A DNA stretch of 54,294 nt from Novosphingobium sp. (lineage in GTDB: Bacteria > Pseudomonadota > Alphaproteobacteria > Sphingomonadales > Sphingomonadaceae), in the NCBI GenBank assembly GCA_017987575.1, contig JAGNTK010000004.1, positions 1 through 54,294 of the forward strand. Direction: 5' to 3'. The position numbers were made by a program, and so were the translations under genes. Shown one piece after another: positions 47,216-54,294 of this stretch (the stretch's first letter is position 1; the number at the start of each line of letters is the position of its first letter). The notes beneath the pieces are model-generated. The model saw nothing but the letters and a program-made list of their open reading frames with translations. It was not told the origin of the DNA and did not search any database.

Positions 47216-48475
47216 ATGCGGCGTGTTGTCGTAACCGGCCTCGGCCTTGTAACCCCGCTGGGCGGGGACGTCGAAACCACCTGGGCGAACCTGATCGCTG
47301 GCAAGAGCGGGGCAGGGCGGATCACCCGCTTTGATACCGCCGAGCACAAATGCCACATCGCCTGCGAGGTAAAGCCGGCCGATCATCCCTATGGCTTCGA
47401 TCCAAACAAGCGGGTCGATTTCAAGGTCCAGCGTCAGGTCGATCCGTTCATCATTTATGGCATCGACGCTGCCGGGCAGGCGCTCGAAGACGCCGGCCTT
47501 ACCGAGATGGATCAGGATCTGAAGGAACGGACCGGCTGCTCGATCGGCTCAGGTATCGGCGGGCTTCCCGGGATCGAGGCCGAATCGATCGTGCTGCACG
47601 AAAAGGGCCCGGGCCGAGTTTCGCCGCATTTTGTCCACGGGCGTCTGATCAACCTGATCTCGGGTCAGGTCAGCATCAAGTACGGGCTGATGGGCCCGAA
47701 CCATGCGGTCGTCACCGCTTGTTCAACCGGCGCGCATTCGATCGGCGATGCGGCGCGGATGATCAAGGATGGTGATGCTGACATCATGCTGGCGGGCGGC
47801 GCTGAAAGCACCGTCAACCCGCTCGGCGTGGCTGGTTTTGCCCAGGCCCGCGCGCTCAACTGCAGCTTTAACGATCGTCCCGAACAGGCCAGCCGCCCCT
47901 ATGACAAGGATCGCGACGGGTTCGTAATGGGCGAAGGTGCGGGCGTTGTGGTGCTCGAGGAATATGAACACGCCAAGGCCCGCGGCGCCAAGATCTATGC
48001 CGAAGTGGTCGGCTATGGCCTGTCGGGCGATGCCTATCACGTCACCGCTCCGCATCCTGAAGGCCGCGGTGCCGAACTCTCCATGCGGATGGCAATGCGC
48101 AAGGCGGGTTTGGCCCCAGGCGATATCGACTATGTAAACGCCCACGGCACATCCACCATGGCCGACACGATCGAACTGGGCGCGGTCAAGCGCGTGCTGG
48201 GCGATGATCTGACCGGCGCCTCGATGAGCAGCACCAAGTCCGCGATCGGACACTTGCTGGGCGGGGCTGGGGCGGTTGAGACGATCTTCTGCATTCTGGC
48301 GATCCGCGATCAGATCGTGCCGCCGACGCTCAATCTGGACAACCCGGACGAAGGCACCGAAGGCGTCGATCTGGTACCCAAGGTTGCGAAGAAGCGGGTG
48401 GTGCGCGCGGCGCTCAACAACAGCTTCGGCTTCGGCGGAACCAATGCCAGCGTGATCGTCAAGGCGATCGACTAA
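47216..48475 (+). CDS. fabF: 3-oxoacyl-ACP synthase II
   Basis: Elongating condensing enzyme (419 aa). The triad is Cys169 in VTACSTGAHS, His310 in VNAHGTSTM and His346 in IGHLLGGAG. A GGAG lies before the ATG. The stop TAA overlaps the ATG of mltG by one base, linking fatty acid elongation with peptidoglycan processing. Confidence 0.96.
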   Translation: MRRVVVTGLGLVTPLGGDVETTWANLIAGKSGAGRITRFDTAEHKCHIACEVKPADHPYGFDPNKRVDFKVQRQVDPFIIYGIDAAGQALEDAGLTEMDQDLKERTGCSIGSGIGGLPGIEAESIVLHEKGPGRVSPHFVHGRLINLISGQVSIKYGLMGPNHAVVTACSTGAHSIGDAARMIKDGDADIMLAGGAESTVNPLGVAGFAQARALNCSFNDRPEQASRPYDKDRDGFVMGEGAGVVVLEEYEHAKARGAKIYAEVVGYGLSGDAYHVTAPHPEGRGAELSMRMAMRKAGLAPGDIDYVNAHGTSTMADTIELGAVKRVLGDDLTGASMSSTKSAIGHLLGGAGAVETIFCILAIRDQIVPPTLNLDNPDEGTEGVDLVPKVAKKRVVRAALNNSFGFGGTNASVIVKAID

Positions 48476-49452
48476 TGCTCGGTTCGCGCTGGGGGCGAAC
48501 GCCGATTTTTGCGGCGCTGGCGCTTTTTCTGGGCGTGGCGGCTTGGTTCTTTGGCGGCTGGTTCGCCTCCGGTCCGCTGGGCAAGGACTCACCGTTCACG
48601 GTGCCCGATGGTTCGAGCCTTTCGAGCGTAGCGGCCAAGCTTGAAGCCGATGGCGTTGTTGATTCGGCGGCGGCGTTCAAACTGCGCGCGCGGTTGATTG
48701 GCGCGGGCAGCTCGATCAAGGCTGGCGAGTTCCTGATCCCAAAGGGCGCGTCAATGTCGCGGGTGCTTTCGGTGATCGCTGGGGATGAGGTGTTGCGAAG
48801 GTTCGTGACGATTCCCGAGGGAATGCCCTCGGTGATGGTCTATGACCGGCTGATGGCCAATCCCTGGCTGACCGGCAGTATCGAAGTCCCGGCCGAAGGC
48901 ACGGTTCTGCCCGATACCTATGAGATCCAGCGCGGCGAAACCCGCCAGTCGGTACTTAACCGTATGCAATCGGGAATGAGTCGGGCCTTGGCCGAAGAAT
49001 GGGAAAAGCGCGGGCCAAACGCGGTCGTGCAAACACCGCAGCAAGCCGTGATCCTCGCCTCGATCGTCGAGAAGGAAACCGGCAAGCCGAGCGAGCGCAA
49101 GATGGTCGCCGGGCTCTACTCCAACCGCGTCCGGCAGGGGATGCTGCTACAGGCCGATCCTACGATCATCTATCCGATCACCAAGGGCAAGCCGCTTGGC
49201 CGCCGGATCCGGCAGTCGGAAATCAACGCGGTCAACGATTATAACACCTATACCATGACTGGCTTGCCGCGCGGGCCGATTACCAATCCGGGCCGCGCTT
49301 CGATCGCGGCAGTGCTCAATCCGGCCAGCACCGATGTGCTCTACATGGTGGCTGACGGAACCGGTGGCCATGCGTTTGCCCGGACACTGCAAGAGCACAA
49401 CGCCAACGTCGAAAAATGGTACACGATCCGCAAGGAACGCGGGGACTTTTGA
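48475..49452 (+). CDS. mltG: Endolytic murein transglycosylase MltG
   Basis: Inner-membrane lytic transglycosylase (325 aa) thought to cut nascent glycan strands. An N-terminal membrane helix is at about 10-30, a LysM-like region follows, and the catalytic Glu lies in ASIVEKETGKPSERKM (residues 195-210). The family segments QADPTIIYPITKG and NTYTMTGLPRGPITNPG are intact. It is coupled to fabF. Confidence 0.94.
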   Translation: MLGSRWGRTPIFAALALFLGVAAWFFGGWFASGPLGKDSPFTVPDGSSLSSVAAKLEADGVVDSAAAFKLRARLIGAGSSIKAGEFLIPKGASMSRVLSVIAGDEVLRRFVTIPEGMPSVMVYDRLMANPWLTGSIEVPAEGTVLPDTYEIQRGETRQSVLNRMQSGMSRALAEEWEKRGPNAVVQTPQQAVILASIVEKETGKPSERKMVAGLYSNRVRQGMLLQADPTIIYPITKGKPLGRRIRQSEINAVNDYNTYTMTGLPRGPITNPGRASIAAVLNPASTDVLYMVADGTGGHAFARTLQEHNANVEKWYTIRKERGDF

Positions 49453-49488
49453 GAGGATTGAGGGGGCATTGCCCCGCCATGCTCAGGC

Positions 49489-50235
49489 TTACATTATCCC
49501 CATCACATAGGTTCCGATCACCAGTCCGACGATTACCACGACCGCGATTTCGGCGAAGGAAACCCCGCTTTTCTTAGGGCTAGTCGTGCGCTGGCGGTTG
49601 CTTGCAGCTCTGCTCGTGCGCTTGCCGCGCGCCGGTGAGGCTAGGCTGGGCTGCGCAGCAGCCTGCGCCCGCCAAAGGGCATCGAGGTTTGACGGTATCC
49701 GCTGCCCGATCAGGGCAAAGAAGGCTTGCAGCGACAGGTGCGAAACACCGCGTGTCCTTCGGGCCAGAGCCTGGATGCCTGCCACTGCATCGTCCATCGC
49801 CATGATCGGTTGTGGGCGCGCTGGTTCGTCGAACTTGATTCGTGCGCTGTCGGGAGTGGCGATGGCGCAGGCCTCGATATAGGCTCCGCCAGCCGCCGCG
49901 CCGAGCGCCGATTTCAGCACCTGCGCTGCCTTGCCCGCCTGCTGTAGCGGGTAGTAGGGTGTACCGCTCCGGTCGGCCAAAATCTCCCCGCCGACATACC
50001 ATTCGCCCACGGGGGTAACCGAGATCAAGCCGCCGACATGCTTGAGTTCAATCACCACAGCGCCTTGCGGAGACAAGGCCAGCGCATCGATCTCGCGGCC
50101 TCTCGGTCCGGAACCGGTCAAGTGCCGCGGAATATTCGTCAGCAAAGCCCAGTCATCCGGCAGTTCTGCCGCCAATCTGTTCAAGGCTGCAACTTCGTTC
50201 CGTTCGGGCTTTCCGCAATTGATTCGCCACGCCAT
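49489..50235 (-). CDS. NERD-domain protein with C-terminal membrane helix
   Basis: A 248-residue protein with a NERD (nuclease-related) domain at about 45-75: REIDALALSPQGAVVIELKH carries the Asp and Glu/Lys of the restriction-enzyme-like fold. After a basic linker (about 200-225), a C-terminal hydrophobic helix (IAVVVIVGLVIGTYVMG) should anchor it. The start ATG lies after no clear Shine-Dalgarno. Whether it cuts DNA is unknown; it is a single gene, not part of a recognisable defence cluster. Confidence 0.78.
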   Translation of the reverse strand: MAWRINCGKPERNEVAALNRLAAELPDDWALLTNIPRHLTGSGPRGREIDALALSPQGAVVIELKHVGGLISVTPVGEWYVGGEILADRSGTPYYPLQQAGKAAQVLKSALGAAAGGAYIEACAIATPDSARIKFDEPARPQPIMAMDDAVAGIQALARRTRGVSHLSLQAFFALIGQRIPSNLDALWRAQAAAQPSLASPARGKRTSRAASNRQRTTSPKKSGVSFAEIAVVVIVGLVIGTYVMGIM

Positions 50236-50291
50236 GCGTATGTAACCTCTCCGACATCAGCGTTTCCTTCAAGCGCCTGCACGGTGAAGTT

Positions 50292-52274
50292 TCAAGGTTC
50301 AGCAATGTTGAAGCCGGGTGAAATCGGATCAAGCGCAGATTGCAGGGCCGCGACTGCCGATGGATCGCCTTCAACCTTCAGTCCCATTTGCTGCAATTGC
50401 GCCAGCGGAACCTTGAGGAACAATAGCGCGAGCATCAACTGGCGGGGGCCTGTTAGGGTCACCGTCGGGTTGTTGGCGGGCTGACCAACCCGGCCAATAA
50501 GGACGGATTTGCCCAGCTCAACCCCCACGGTTTCCTTGCGGTCGGTCATCACCAGATTGACCGCGAAGGGTGCCCGGCCCAGCTGAGTCGGATCGTACCG
50601 GGTGGCGACTGAATCGATTAGCAGCTGAGTTGGAACCGCTGAAATCATGTCCTGACTTTGGGTCTGGACACTTTGCGGCCGGTAGCCTTGCCGCAGGTCA
50701 CGCGCGGCGGAGAGGTACTGGTTGCGCCAGATCGCGCTTTCGGCCTGATAGCCTTGCTGTTCAAAACTGTCAGCCAGCATCGCGCGGGCCTGGGTGTTGG
50801 CAGGTTCTGCAAACACCAGCTGGCTGAGCAGTTCGGACGACCAGCGATAGTCGCCCGCCGCCATCGCCTTTCTGGCCTGTGCAATCACTTTTTTGGAGCC
50901 GCCCATGGCCGCTACATACCGCTTGGCGCGTTCGGTTGGCGGCCAGGGGTTCAGGTTGACAGGGTTGCCATCGTACCAGCCCAGATACCACTGATAGACC
51001 GCCTTTGAATTGTGGCTGTAGGTGCCATAGTATCCGCGGTTGTACCATTGCTGTGCCAGTTCGGGCGGCTGGGCAATGCCTTCGGCCAGTTCAACCGGGG
51101 TTTCTCCGCGGTTCATCCGCCGCACGCTCTGATCATGAAGATAGCGGTAGTTGTCGCGCTGGCTGGCCAGCATTCCCGCCACCTCGTTCTGGCCAAAGCG
51201 GGGCCAGCAGTGGCTCGAGATGACGACATCGCTGCGGTTGCCATAGAGCCGCAGTGCCTCGTCCAGATAGCCCGCCCAAGCATGAGTATCACGCACCTTG
51301 GCCCCGCGCGGGGTGAGGATATTGTGGAGCGAGCAGGTGCTCATTTCGCTCGACAAAAAGGCGCGGTGCGGGACGATGTAGACGTTGAGTTCGCTGGGTG
51401 CCTCGCTGCCCGAAACGATCTGAAATTCTAGCGCTACGCCATCCACTACGCGGGTTTCGCCGGTCCGTTCGATCGTATCGGTTGGGGTGATCAGGGTGAT
51501 TTCGCCACCCGAAACCCCCATGCCAATGCCAGAACCCATCTGGCCTTGTGGACCAGGGCTGAGCCCAACGCCGAACTGGTAATTCGCCCGGCGGCCCATC
51601 GCCGCACCGGCCATGACGTTTTCAGAAGCGGTTTCTTCCATGAACTTGCCTGGCGCGATGATGGCCGTTTTGCCGGCTTTCACATCCGCCTCGCTAACCA
51701 CCCCGCGCACCCCGCCAAAGTGATCGGCATGGCTGTGGCTATAGATAACCGCGACAACCGGGCGAGGGCCGAGCTTGGCGTTGACCAGCTCCATTGCCGC
51801 TGCAGCGGTTTCGCGGGTGGTCAGCGGGTCGATCACGATCCAGCCGGTCGCGCCGCGCACCACGGTCATATTGGATACGTCAAAGCCGCGTACCTGATAG
51901 ACACCGTCGCTGACTTCAAACAGGCCGTGATGCTTCAGATTGCTCATTTCCCGCCACAGTGACGGGTGCACCGACGCAGGAGCAGGGCCGGTTACAAAGT
52001 CGTAGCCTGCAACATTCCAAACCGGCCGTCCGGCTTTGTTGCGGATCACCGGGTCGGTGATGCTGGCAAGGAAACCGCGCTTGGCAAACGCCGCATCGCG
52101 GCCATCTTCTGTGGGGAGGCTCTTGGTTGCTTCCTGCTGGGCGGCGGCCGTCACGGAGCTGGCGGGCTTGGGCTGAAGTGCTGGATCGATGGGAAGCGGA
52201 GCAGTCTGGGCCCAGGCGGCTGAGCTGCTGAGCAGGAACGCCAGTGGGACAAGGCGCAAGGTAGGGCGGGGCAT
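50292..52274 (-). CDS. Alkyl sulfatase, SdsA-type MBL protein
   Basis: A secreted metallo-beta-lactamase-fold sulfatase of 660 residues with a signal peptide (LVPLAFLLSSSAAWA). The zinc motif HSHADH is at 180-185. The C-terminal part contains a dimerization region and an SCP-2-like domain (from about residue 540), which matches Pseudomonas SdsA1, an enzyme that removes sulfate from primary alkyl sulfates such as SDS. GAGGAG precedes the ATG at 52274; an upstream in-frame ATG at 52349 lacks these signals. Confidence 0.9.
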   Translation of the reverse strand: MPRPTLRLVPLAFLLSSSAAWAQTAPLPIDPALQPKPASSVTAAAQQEATKSLPTEDGRDAAFAKRGFLASITDPVIRNKAGRPVWNVAGYDFVTGPAPASVHPSLWREMSNLKHHGLFEVSDGVYQVRGFDVSNMTVVRGATGWIVIDPLTTRETAAAAMELVNAKLGPRPVVAVIYSHSHADHFGGVRGVVSEADVKAGKTAIIAPGKFMEETASENVMAGAAMGRRANYQFGVGLSPGPQGQMGSGIGMGVSGGEITLITPTDTIERTGETRVVDGVALEFQIVSGSEAPSELNVYIVPHRAFLSSEMSTCSLHNILTPRGAKVRDTHAWAGYLDEALRLYGNRSDVVISSHCWPRFGQNEVAGMLASQRDNYRYLHDQSVRRMNRGETPVELAEGIAQPPELAQQWYNRGYYGTYSHNSKAVYQWYLGWYDGNPVNLNPWPPTERAKRYVAAMGGSKKVIAQARKAMAAGDYRWSSELLSQLVFAEPANTQARAMLADSFEQQGYQAESAIWRNQYLSAARDLRQGYRPQSVQTQSQDMISAVPTQLLIDSVATRYDPTQLGRAPFAVNLVMTDRKETVGVELGKSVLIGRVGQPANNPTVTLTGPRQLMLALLFLKVPLAQLQQMGLKVEGDPSAVAALQSALDPISPGFNIAEP

Positions 52275-52400
52275 GATCAGGTCTCCTCTTCTCCGGGGCT
52301 GATGATGCGGATCAACGGAATTTGGTGCAAGTGGAAACAGCCGTGTCATTCAGCGCCGTCGCTGGCGGTGGCCTGATCCACTGGTTTCGTTTACATCAGC

Positions 52401-52946
52401 ATGGTGACCCAGCAAATCGACCAAACTTCTCCGGCGCCGTTCATTGTTACAGCGGAACTGCCGGTTGACATCTTTGCATGGGCCAACGGCCTGCGTGCCG
52501 AGCATTTTCCGCCCGAGCGGAATTTCCTGAAGGCGCATGTCACACTTTTTCATTCATTTGCGCCGTCATTGCGCGAAGAATTGCCGCGGTATCTGTCCCG
52601 CATGGCGGCAGAGTTTGCGCCACCTGCGGCTGATCTGAACGGCTTGATGGACCTTGGCGGCGGGACCGCACTAGCGATCCGTAGCCCGGCCATGCTGGCA
52701 GTAAGGCAACTGATCTCCGATCATTTCTGGGACATGCTGACCAAGCAGGATCAGGGCGGCAAGAAGCTGCACATTACAGTGCAGAACAAGGTTTCGCGGG
52801 CGGATGCATTGGCACTTCAGGTGAAGCTAGCCGATCGCATCCAACCTCGCTCTTTCGCTTTCACCGGGCTGGGCCTGCATATCTATCGACGTCCCCACTG
52901 GGAGGCTGTGAACACTTGGAAGTTCAGGGGCAAACACAGCGCTTGA
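52401..52946 (+). CDS. 2H phosphoesterase (2'-5' RNA ligase family)
   Basis: A 181-residue protein with two HxT motifs, His46-Val-Thr48 in KAHVTLFHSF and His124-Ile-Thr126 in KLHITVQNK, the hallmark of the 2H phosphoesterase fold. The family includes 2'-5' RNA ligase and cyclic phosphodiesterases; the substrate is unknown. It is divergent from the SdsA gene, and its stop overlaps the candidate tRNA promoter. Confidence 0.88.
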   Translation: MVTQQIDQTSPAPFIVTAELPVDIFAWANGLRAEHFPPERNFLKAHVTLFHSFAPSLREELPRYLSRMAAEFAPPAADLNGLMDLGGGTALAIRSPAMLAVRQLISDHFWDMLTKQDQGGKKLHITVQNKVSRADALALQVKLADRIQPRSFAFTGLGLHIYRRPHWEAVNTWKFRGKHSA

Positions 52947-52971
52947 CCGGCGGAGGGTGCCGCCTTATGTG
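52943..52971 (+). promoter_or_regulatory. Candidate promoter for tRNA-Met
   Basis: TTGACC (52943-52948) and TATGTG (52966-52971) are 17 bases apart, about 40 bases upstream of the tRNA gene. The -35 overlaps the stop codon of the preceding gene. Confidence 0.5.
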
Positions 52972-53011
52972 GCCCGCCTGCCCCGGCAAATACCGGGCGC
53001 TGCCATGGTAT

Positions 53012-53088
53012 GGCGGAGTAGCTCAGCTGGTTAGAGCAGCGGAATCATAATCCGCGTGTCGGGGGTTCGAGTCCCTCCTCCGCTACCA
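53012..53088 (+). tRNA. tRNA-Met (CAT), elongator type
   Basis: A 77-base cloverleaf with an encoded CCA end: 7-bp acceptor stem (GGCGGAG with CTCCGCT, first pair G-U), D arm, anticodon loop ATCATAA with the CAT anticodon, variable loop and T arm GGGGGTTCGAGTCCC. Elongator Met is preferred over Ile (CAT) by overall similarity to alphaproteobacterial elongator tRNA-Met. A mobile element begins right after its 3' end. Confidence 0.92.
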
Positions 53089-53091
53089 TTC

Positions 53092-53134
53092 AAGTCATTT
53101 ATCGCTTTGTTTTCAAAGGATAAAATGACTTTTT
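53092..53134 (+). terminator. Hairpin terminator after tRNA-Met
   Basis: Arms at 53092-53103 (AAGTCATTTATC) and 53119-53131 (GATAAAATGACTT) are inverted with one extra base, continued inside by CTTTG/CAAAG around TTTT. A T-run ends it. It suits a tRNA terminator and also lies at the mobile-element boundary. Confidence 0.65.
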
Positions 53135-54007
53135 CGGAAAATCGAAACCACATTTGTTCCCACATTTTGTGCGGGCCGGGATGGGCTGGTATGCCCCTTT
53201 CTGGGATCGTTGCTCGGCCCCCTCTCGCGTTGTTGCCGTCTTCCTCTCCGAGCTGTCCGGACGAATCTTGACGGTGCATCGCACCGGCTGCTGCGAGGTT
53301 GCCGCGTTCTTCCGGCAAGCGTCAACGGCGTCGCGATTGTCGCGCTGGATGTCAGCGGCCTGTACCAGTGCATTCCATGCCTCGGGGCTGTCGCTTTGCA
53401 TCATCCGTGCGCCTGCGTCCCAGCGAGACGATGCGCCCACCATCCGCGCTGCCATACGCTCGGGCCAGTGCCAGCTTTCCGGCATAGCGCGGGCAACGGT
53501 GCCGGGAAGGAATGACCATAGCAGGATGCCTGCCAGCAAAGCTCCGCCTGCCACCTGGTAGAGCTGCTGCCGCTGCTCGGCGGCGGAGCGCGCATGGGCC
53601 GTGACGCTGCGCATCTCCTGAGCGGCGTGATTCAAGTCGCTCCGGGCCTGACTGATCCTGTCCTGATCGCTGCGCCGCGCTGCCTCGGCTGCGGCTGCAA
53701 TCCGATTGCCGATGCTGTCAGGGGTCATTTGCATCGCCGGATGGCCAGCCATGCTCTTCAGGCTCCCGTCAATCGCGCCCATCCGCTTGGCCATGTCGGT
53801 CAGGGTTGCGCCATAATCGGGGATGACAATGTCGGCGCGTTCGGCTGCGAGGTGCTGGACCGCCCGGCGCATGAGCGCCAGTTCGCCTTCAAGGCGGGCG
53901 AAGGCCTCAGCGGCGGGATCGCATACGACATCTGGGGCTGGCGGGTCGGGATCGGGTTCCGGCTCAAGGTCCAGGGTCAGTTCCACGTCATCCGTATCGG
54001 TATCCAT
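53099..54007 (-). CDS. DUF6118 family protein, mobile-element associated
   Basis: A 302-residue protein starting MDTDTDDVELTLDLEPEPDP (acidic), with a coiled-coil region around 110-165 and one membrane helix near 168-186 (VAGGALLAGILLWSFLPG). DUF6118 genes are common next to relaxase genes of sphingomonad conjugative elements. GGAG precedes the ATG. The last 50 residues look unlike the rest, and the final dozen are encoded by the hairpin after the tRNA; the original stop was possibly lost at the element boundary. Confidence 0.78.
   Translation of the reverse strand: MDTDTDDVELTLDLEPEPDPDPPAPDVVCDPAAEAFARLEGELALMRRAVQHLAAERADIVIPDYGATLTDMAKRMGAIDGSLKSMAGHPAMQMTPDSIGNRIAAAAEAARRSDQDRISQARSDLNHAAQEMRSVTAHARSAAEQRQQLYQVAGGALLAGILLWSFLPGTVARAMPESWHWPERMAARMVGASSRWDAGARMMQSDSPEAWNALVQAADIQRDNRDAVDACRKNAATSQQPVRCTVKIRPDSSERKTATTREGAEQRSQKGAYQPIPARTKCGNKCGFDFPKKSFYPLKTKR
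53149..53170. repeat. Short direct repeats near the element end
   Basis: CACATTTGT (53149-53157) and CACATTTTGT (53161-53170) are close direct repeats with a 12-base period. This kind of repeat can serve as arm-type binding sites for tyrosine recombinases near att sites. They lie inside the end of the DUF6118 gene. Confidence 0.3.
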
Positions 54008-54017
54008 CGCGTTTCTC

Positions 54018-54294
54018 CTATAGGCCCATGCCGATTGACCGGCTCCGCTCCATGGTGATGGAGGCGGCAAGGTCGCGGGCCAGATCGCGACCGAGTTCTG
54101 TCTTGATGCCAAGCTCGCGGGTTCGACCGCGCAGCAGGGAATCGACCTGGGCGTCGCGCTCCAGGCTCTTCGCCATGTCCGTCATGCGGTTGGTGAGCCG
54201 CTGCGCGCCCTTGCTGTCGCCATCGCGCTGCATCGCTTGCCGTGCTTGCCCAAGCCGCTGCCAGTCGCTGACAAAGCGGTCTGCACGCTGCGCG
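54018..54294 (-). CDS. C-terminus of TraA-type conjugative relaxase (partial)
   Basis: The frame is open to the window edge and encodes at least 91 C-terminal residues (AQRADRFVSDWQRLGQARQ at the start, ending with TMERSRSIGMGL). The pattern VSDWQRL, LERDAQVDSLLRGR and ELGRDLARDL matches the C-terminal end of Ti-type (MOB-Q) TraA relaxases, which nick oriT and lead the DNA during conjugation. The stop is 10 bases before the DUF6118 start. The catalytic part lies outside the window. Confidence 0.72.
   Translation of the reverse strand, partial: AQRADRFVSDWQRLGQARQAMQRDGDSKGAQRLTNRMTDMAKSLERDAQVDSLLRGRTRELGIKTELGRDLARDLAASITMERSRSIGMGL

Noticed and set aside
53012..53088. tRNA-Ile with CAT anticodon
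   Set aside because: The body resembles alphaproteobacterial elongator tRNA-Met more than the Ile2 type, although sequence alone cannot exclude lysidine modification.

Overview
The window is GC-rich, gene-dense chromosomal DNA from an alphaproteobacterium, most probably a member of the Sphingomonadales. Supporting signs are the atpHAGDC order with a short (85 aa) epsilon subunit and a beta subunit with a Lys/Ala-rich N-terminal extension, the rpmF-plsX-fabH-ihfA-merR cluster, rnd close to aspS, a class II fructose-6-phosphate-aldolase-like transaldolase, CobT, and intergenic palindromes of the kind seen throughout sphingomonad genomes. These identifications rest on recognition of protein families by eye; no database search was run.

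Layout. 1-5.0 kb: complete F1 ATP synthase operon (atpH-A-G-D-C, minus strand) with a terminator after atpC. 5.1-9.9 kb: dienelactone hydrolase, then an accessory stretch (small zinc-ribbon-like protein, about 450 bases without a clear gene, a PfpI-like protein, a membrane protein flanked by copies of the end of the PfpI gene, a DUF2202 ferritin-like protein and a secreted protein). 10.0-13.2 kb: a tightly overlapped DUF1203-ada-PEP mutase/isocitrate lyase-like operon followed by a CPBP membrane protease. 13.2-18.8 kb: priA followed by two tandem paralogous secreted HExxH peptidases, with a remnant of the priA 3' end between them. 18.8-24.4 kb: DUF4197 lipoprotein, transaldolase, CobT, two secreted proteins and a nitroreductase. 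24.5-27.4 kb: cysS, a RES-domain protein and a hydroxyacid dehydrogenase joined by ATGA overlaps. 27.5-30.4 kb: two small genes divergent from an XRE/S24 regulator, trmL, an MBL hydrolase and a MAPEG protein. 30.5-33.6 kb: rpmF-plsX-fabH-ihfA-merR. 33.6-41.6 kb: semialdehyde dehydrogenase, ThDP enzyme, LplT-like transporter, pgsA, NTF2-like protein, oxyR, rnd. 41.8-46.7 kb: a JmjC-like cupin with a CelD-type acyltransferase placed between rnd and aspS, then aspS and a secreted repeat-type protein. 46.8-49.5 kb: acpP-fabF-mltG. 49.5-53.0 kb: NERD protein, SdsA-type alkylsulfatase, 2H phosphoesterase. 53.0-54.3 kb: elongator tRNA-Met, immediately followed by the end of a conjugative element (DUF6118 protein and the C-terminus of a TraA-type relaxase).

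How the parts work together: most of the window is housekeeping (ATP synthesis, fatty acid and phospholipid synthesis through plsX/fabH/acpP/fabF/pgsA, peptidoglycan through mltG, translation through aspS/cysS/rpmF/trmL/tRNA-Met, and replication restart and repair through priA/ada). The accessory content is concentrated at 5.8-9.9, 13.2-16.6, 41.8-43.9 and after 53.0 kb. The most informative structural signals are two duplications of gene 3' ends (priA and the PfpI gene), each next to an accessory gene, and a mobile-element boundary at the tRNA-Met gene. I did not find a CRISPR array, rRNA, a complete insertion sequence or an obvious new multi-gene defence system. The best candidates for something undescribed are the cupin/acyltransferase pair, the RES gene coupled to cysS, and the duplicated secreted peptidases.
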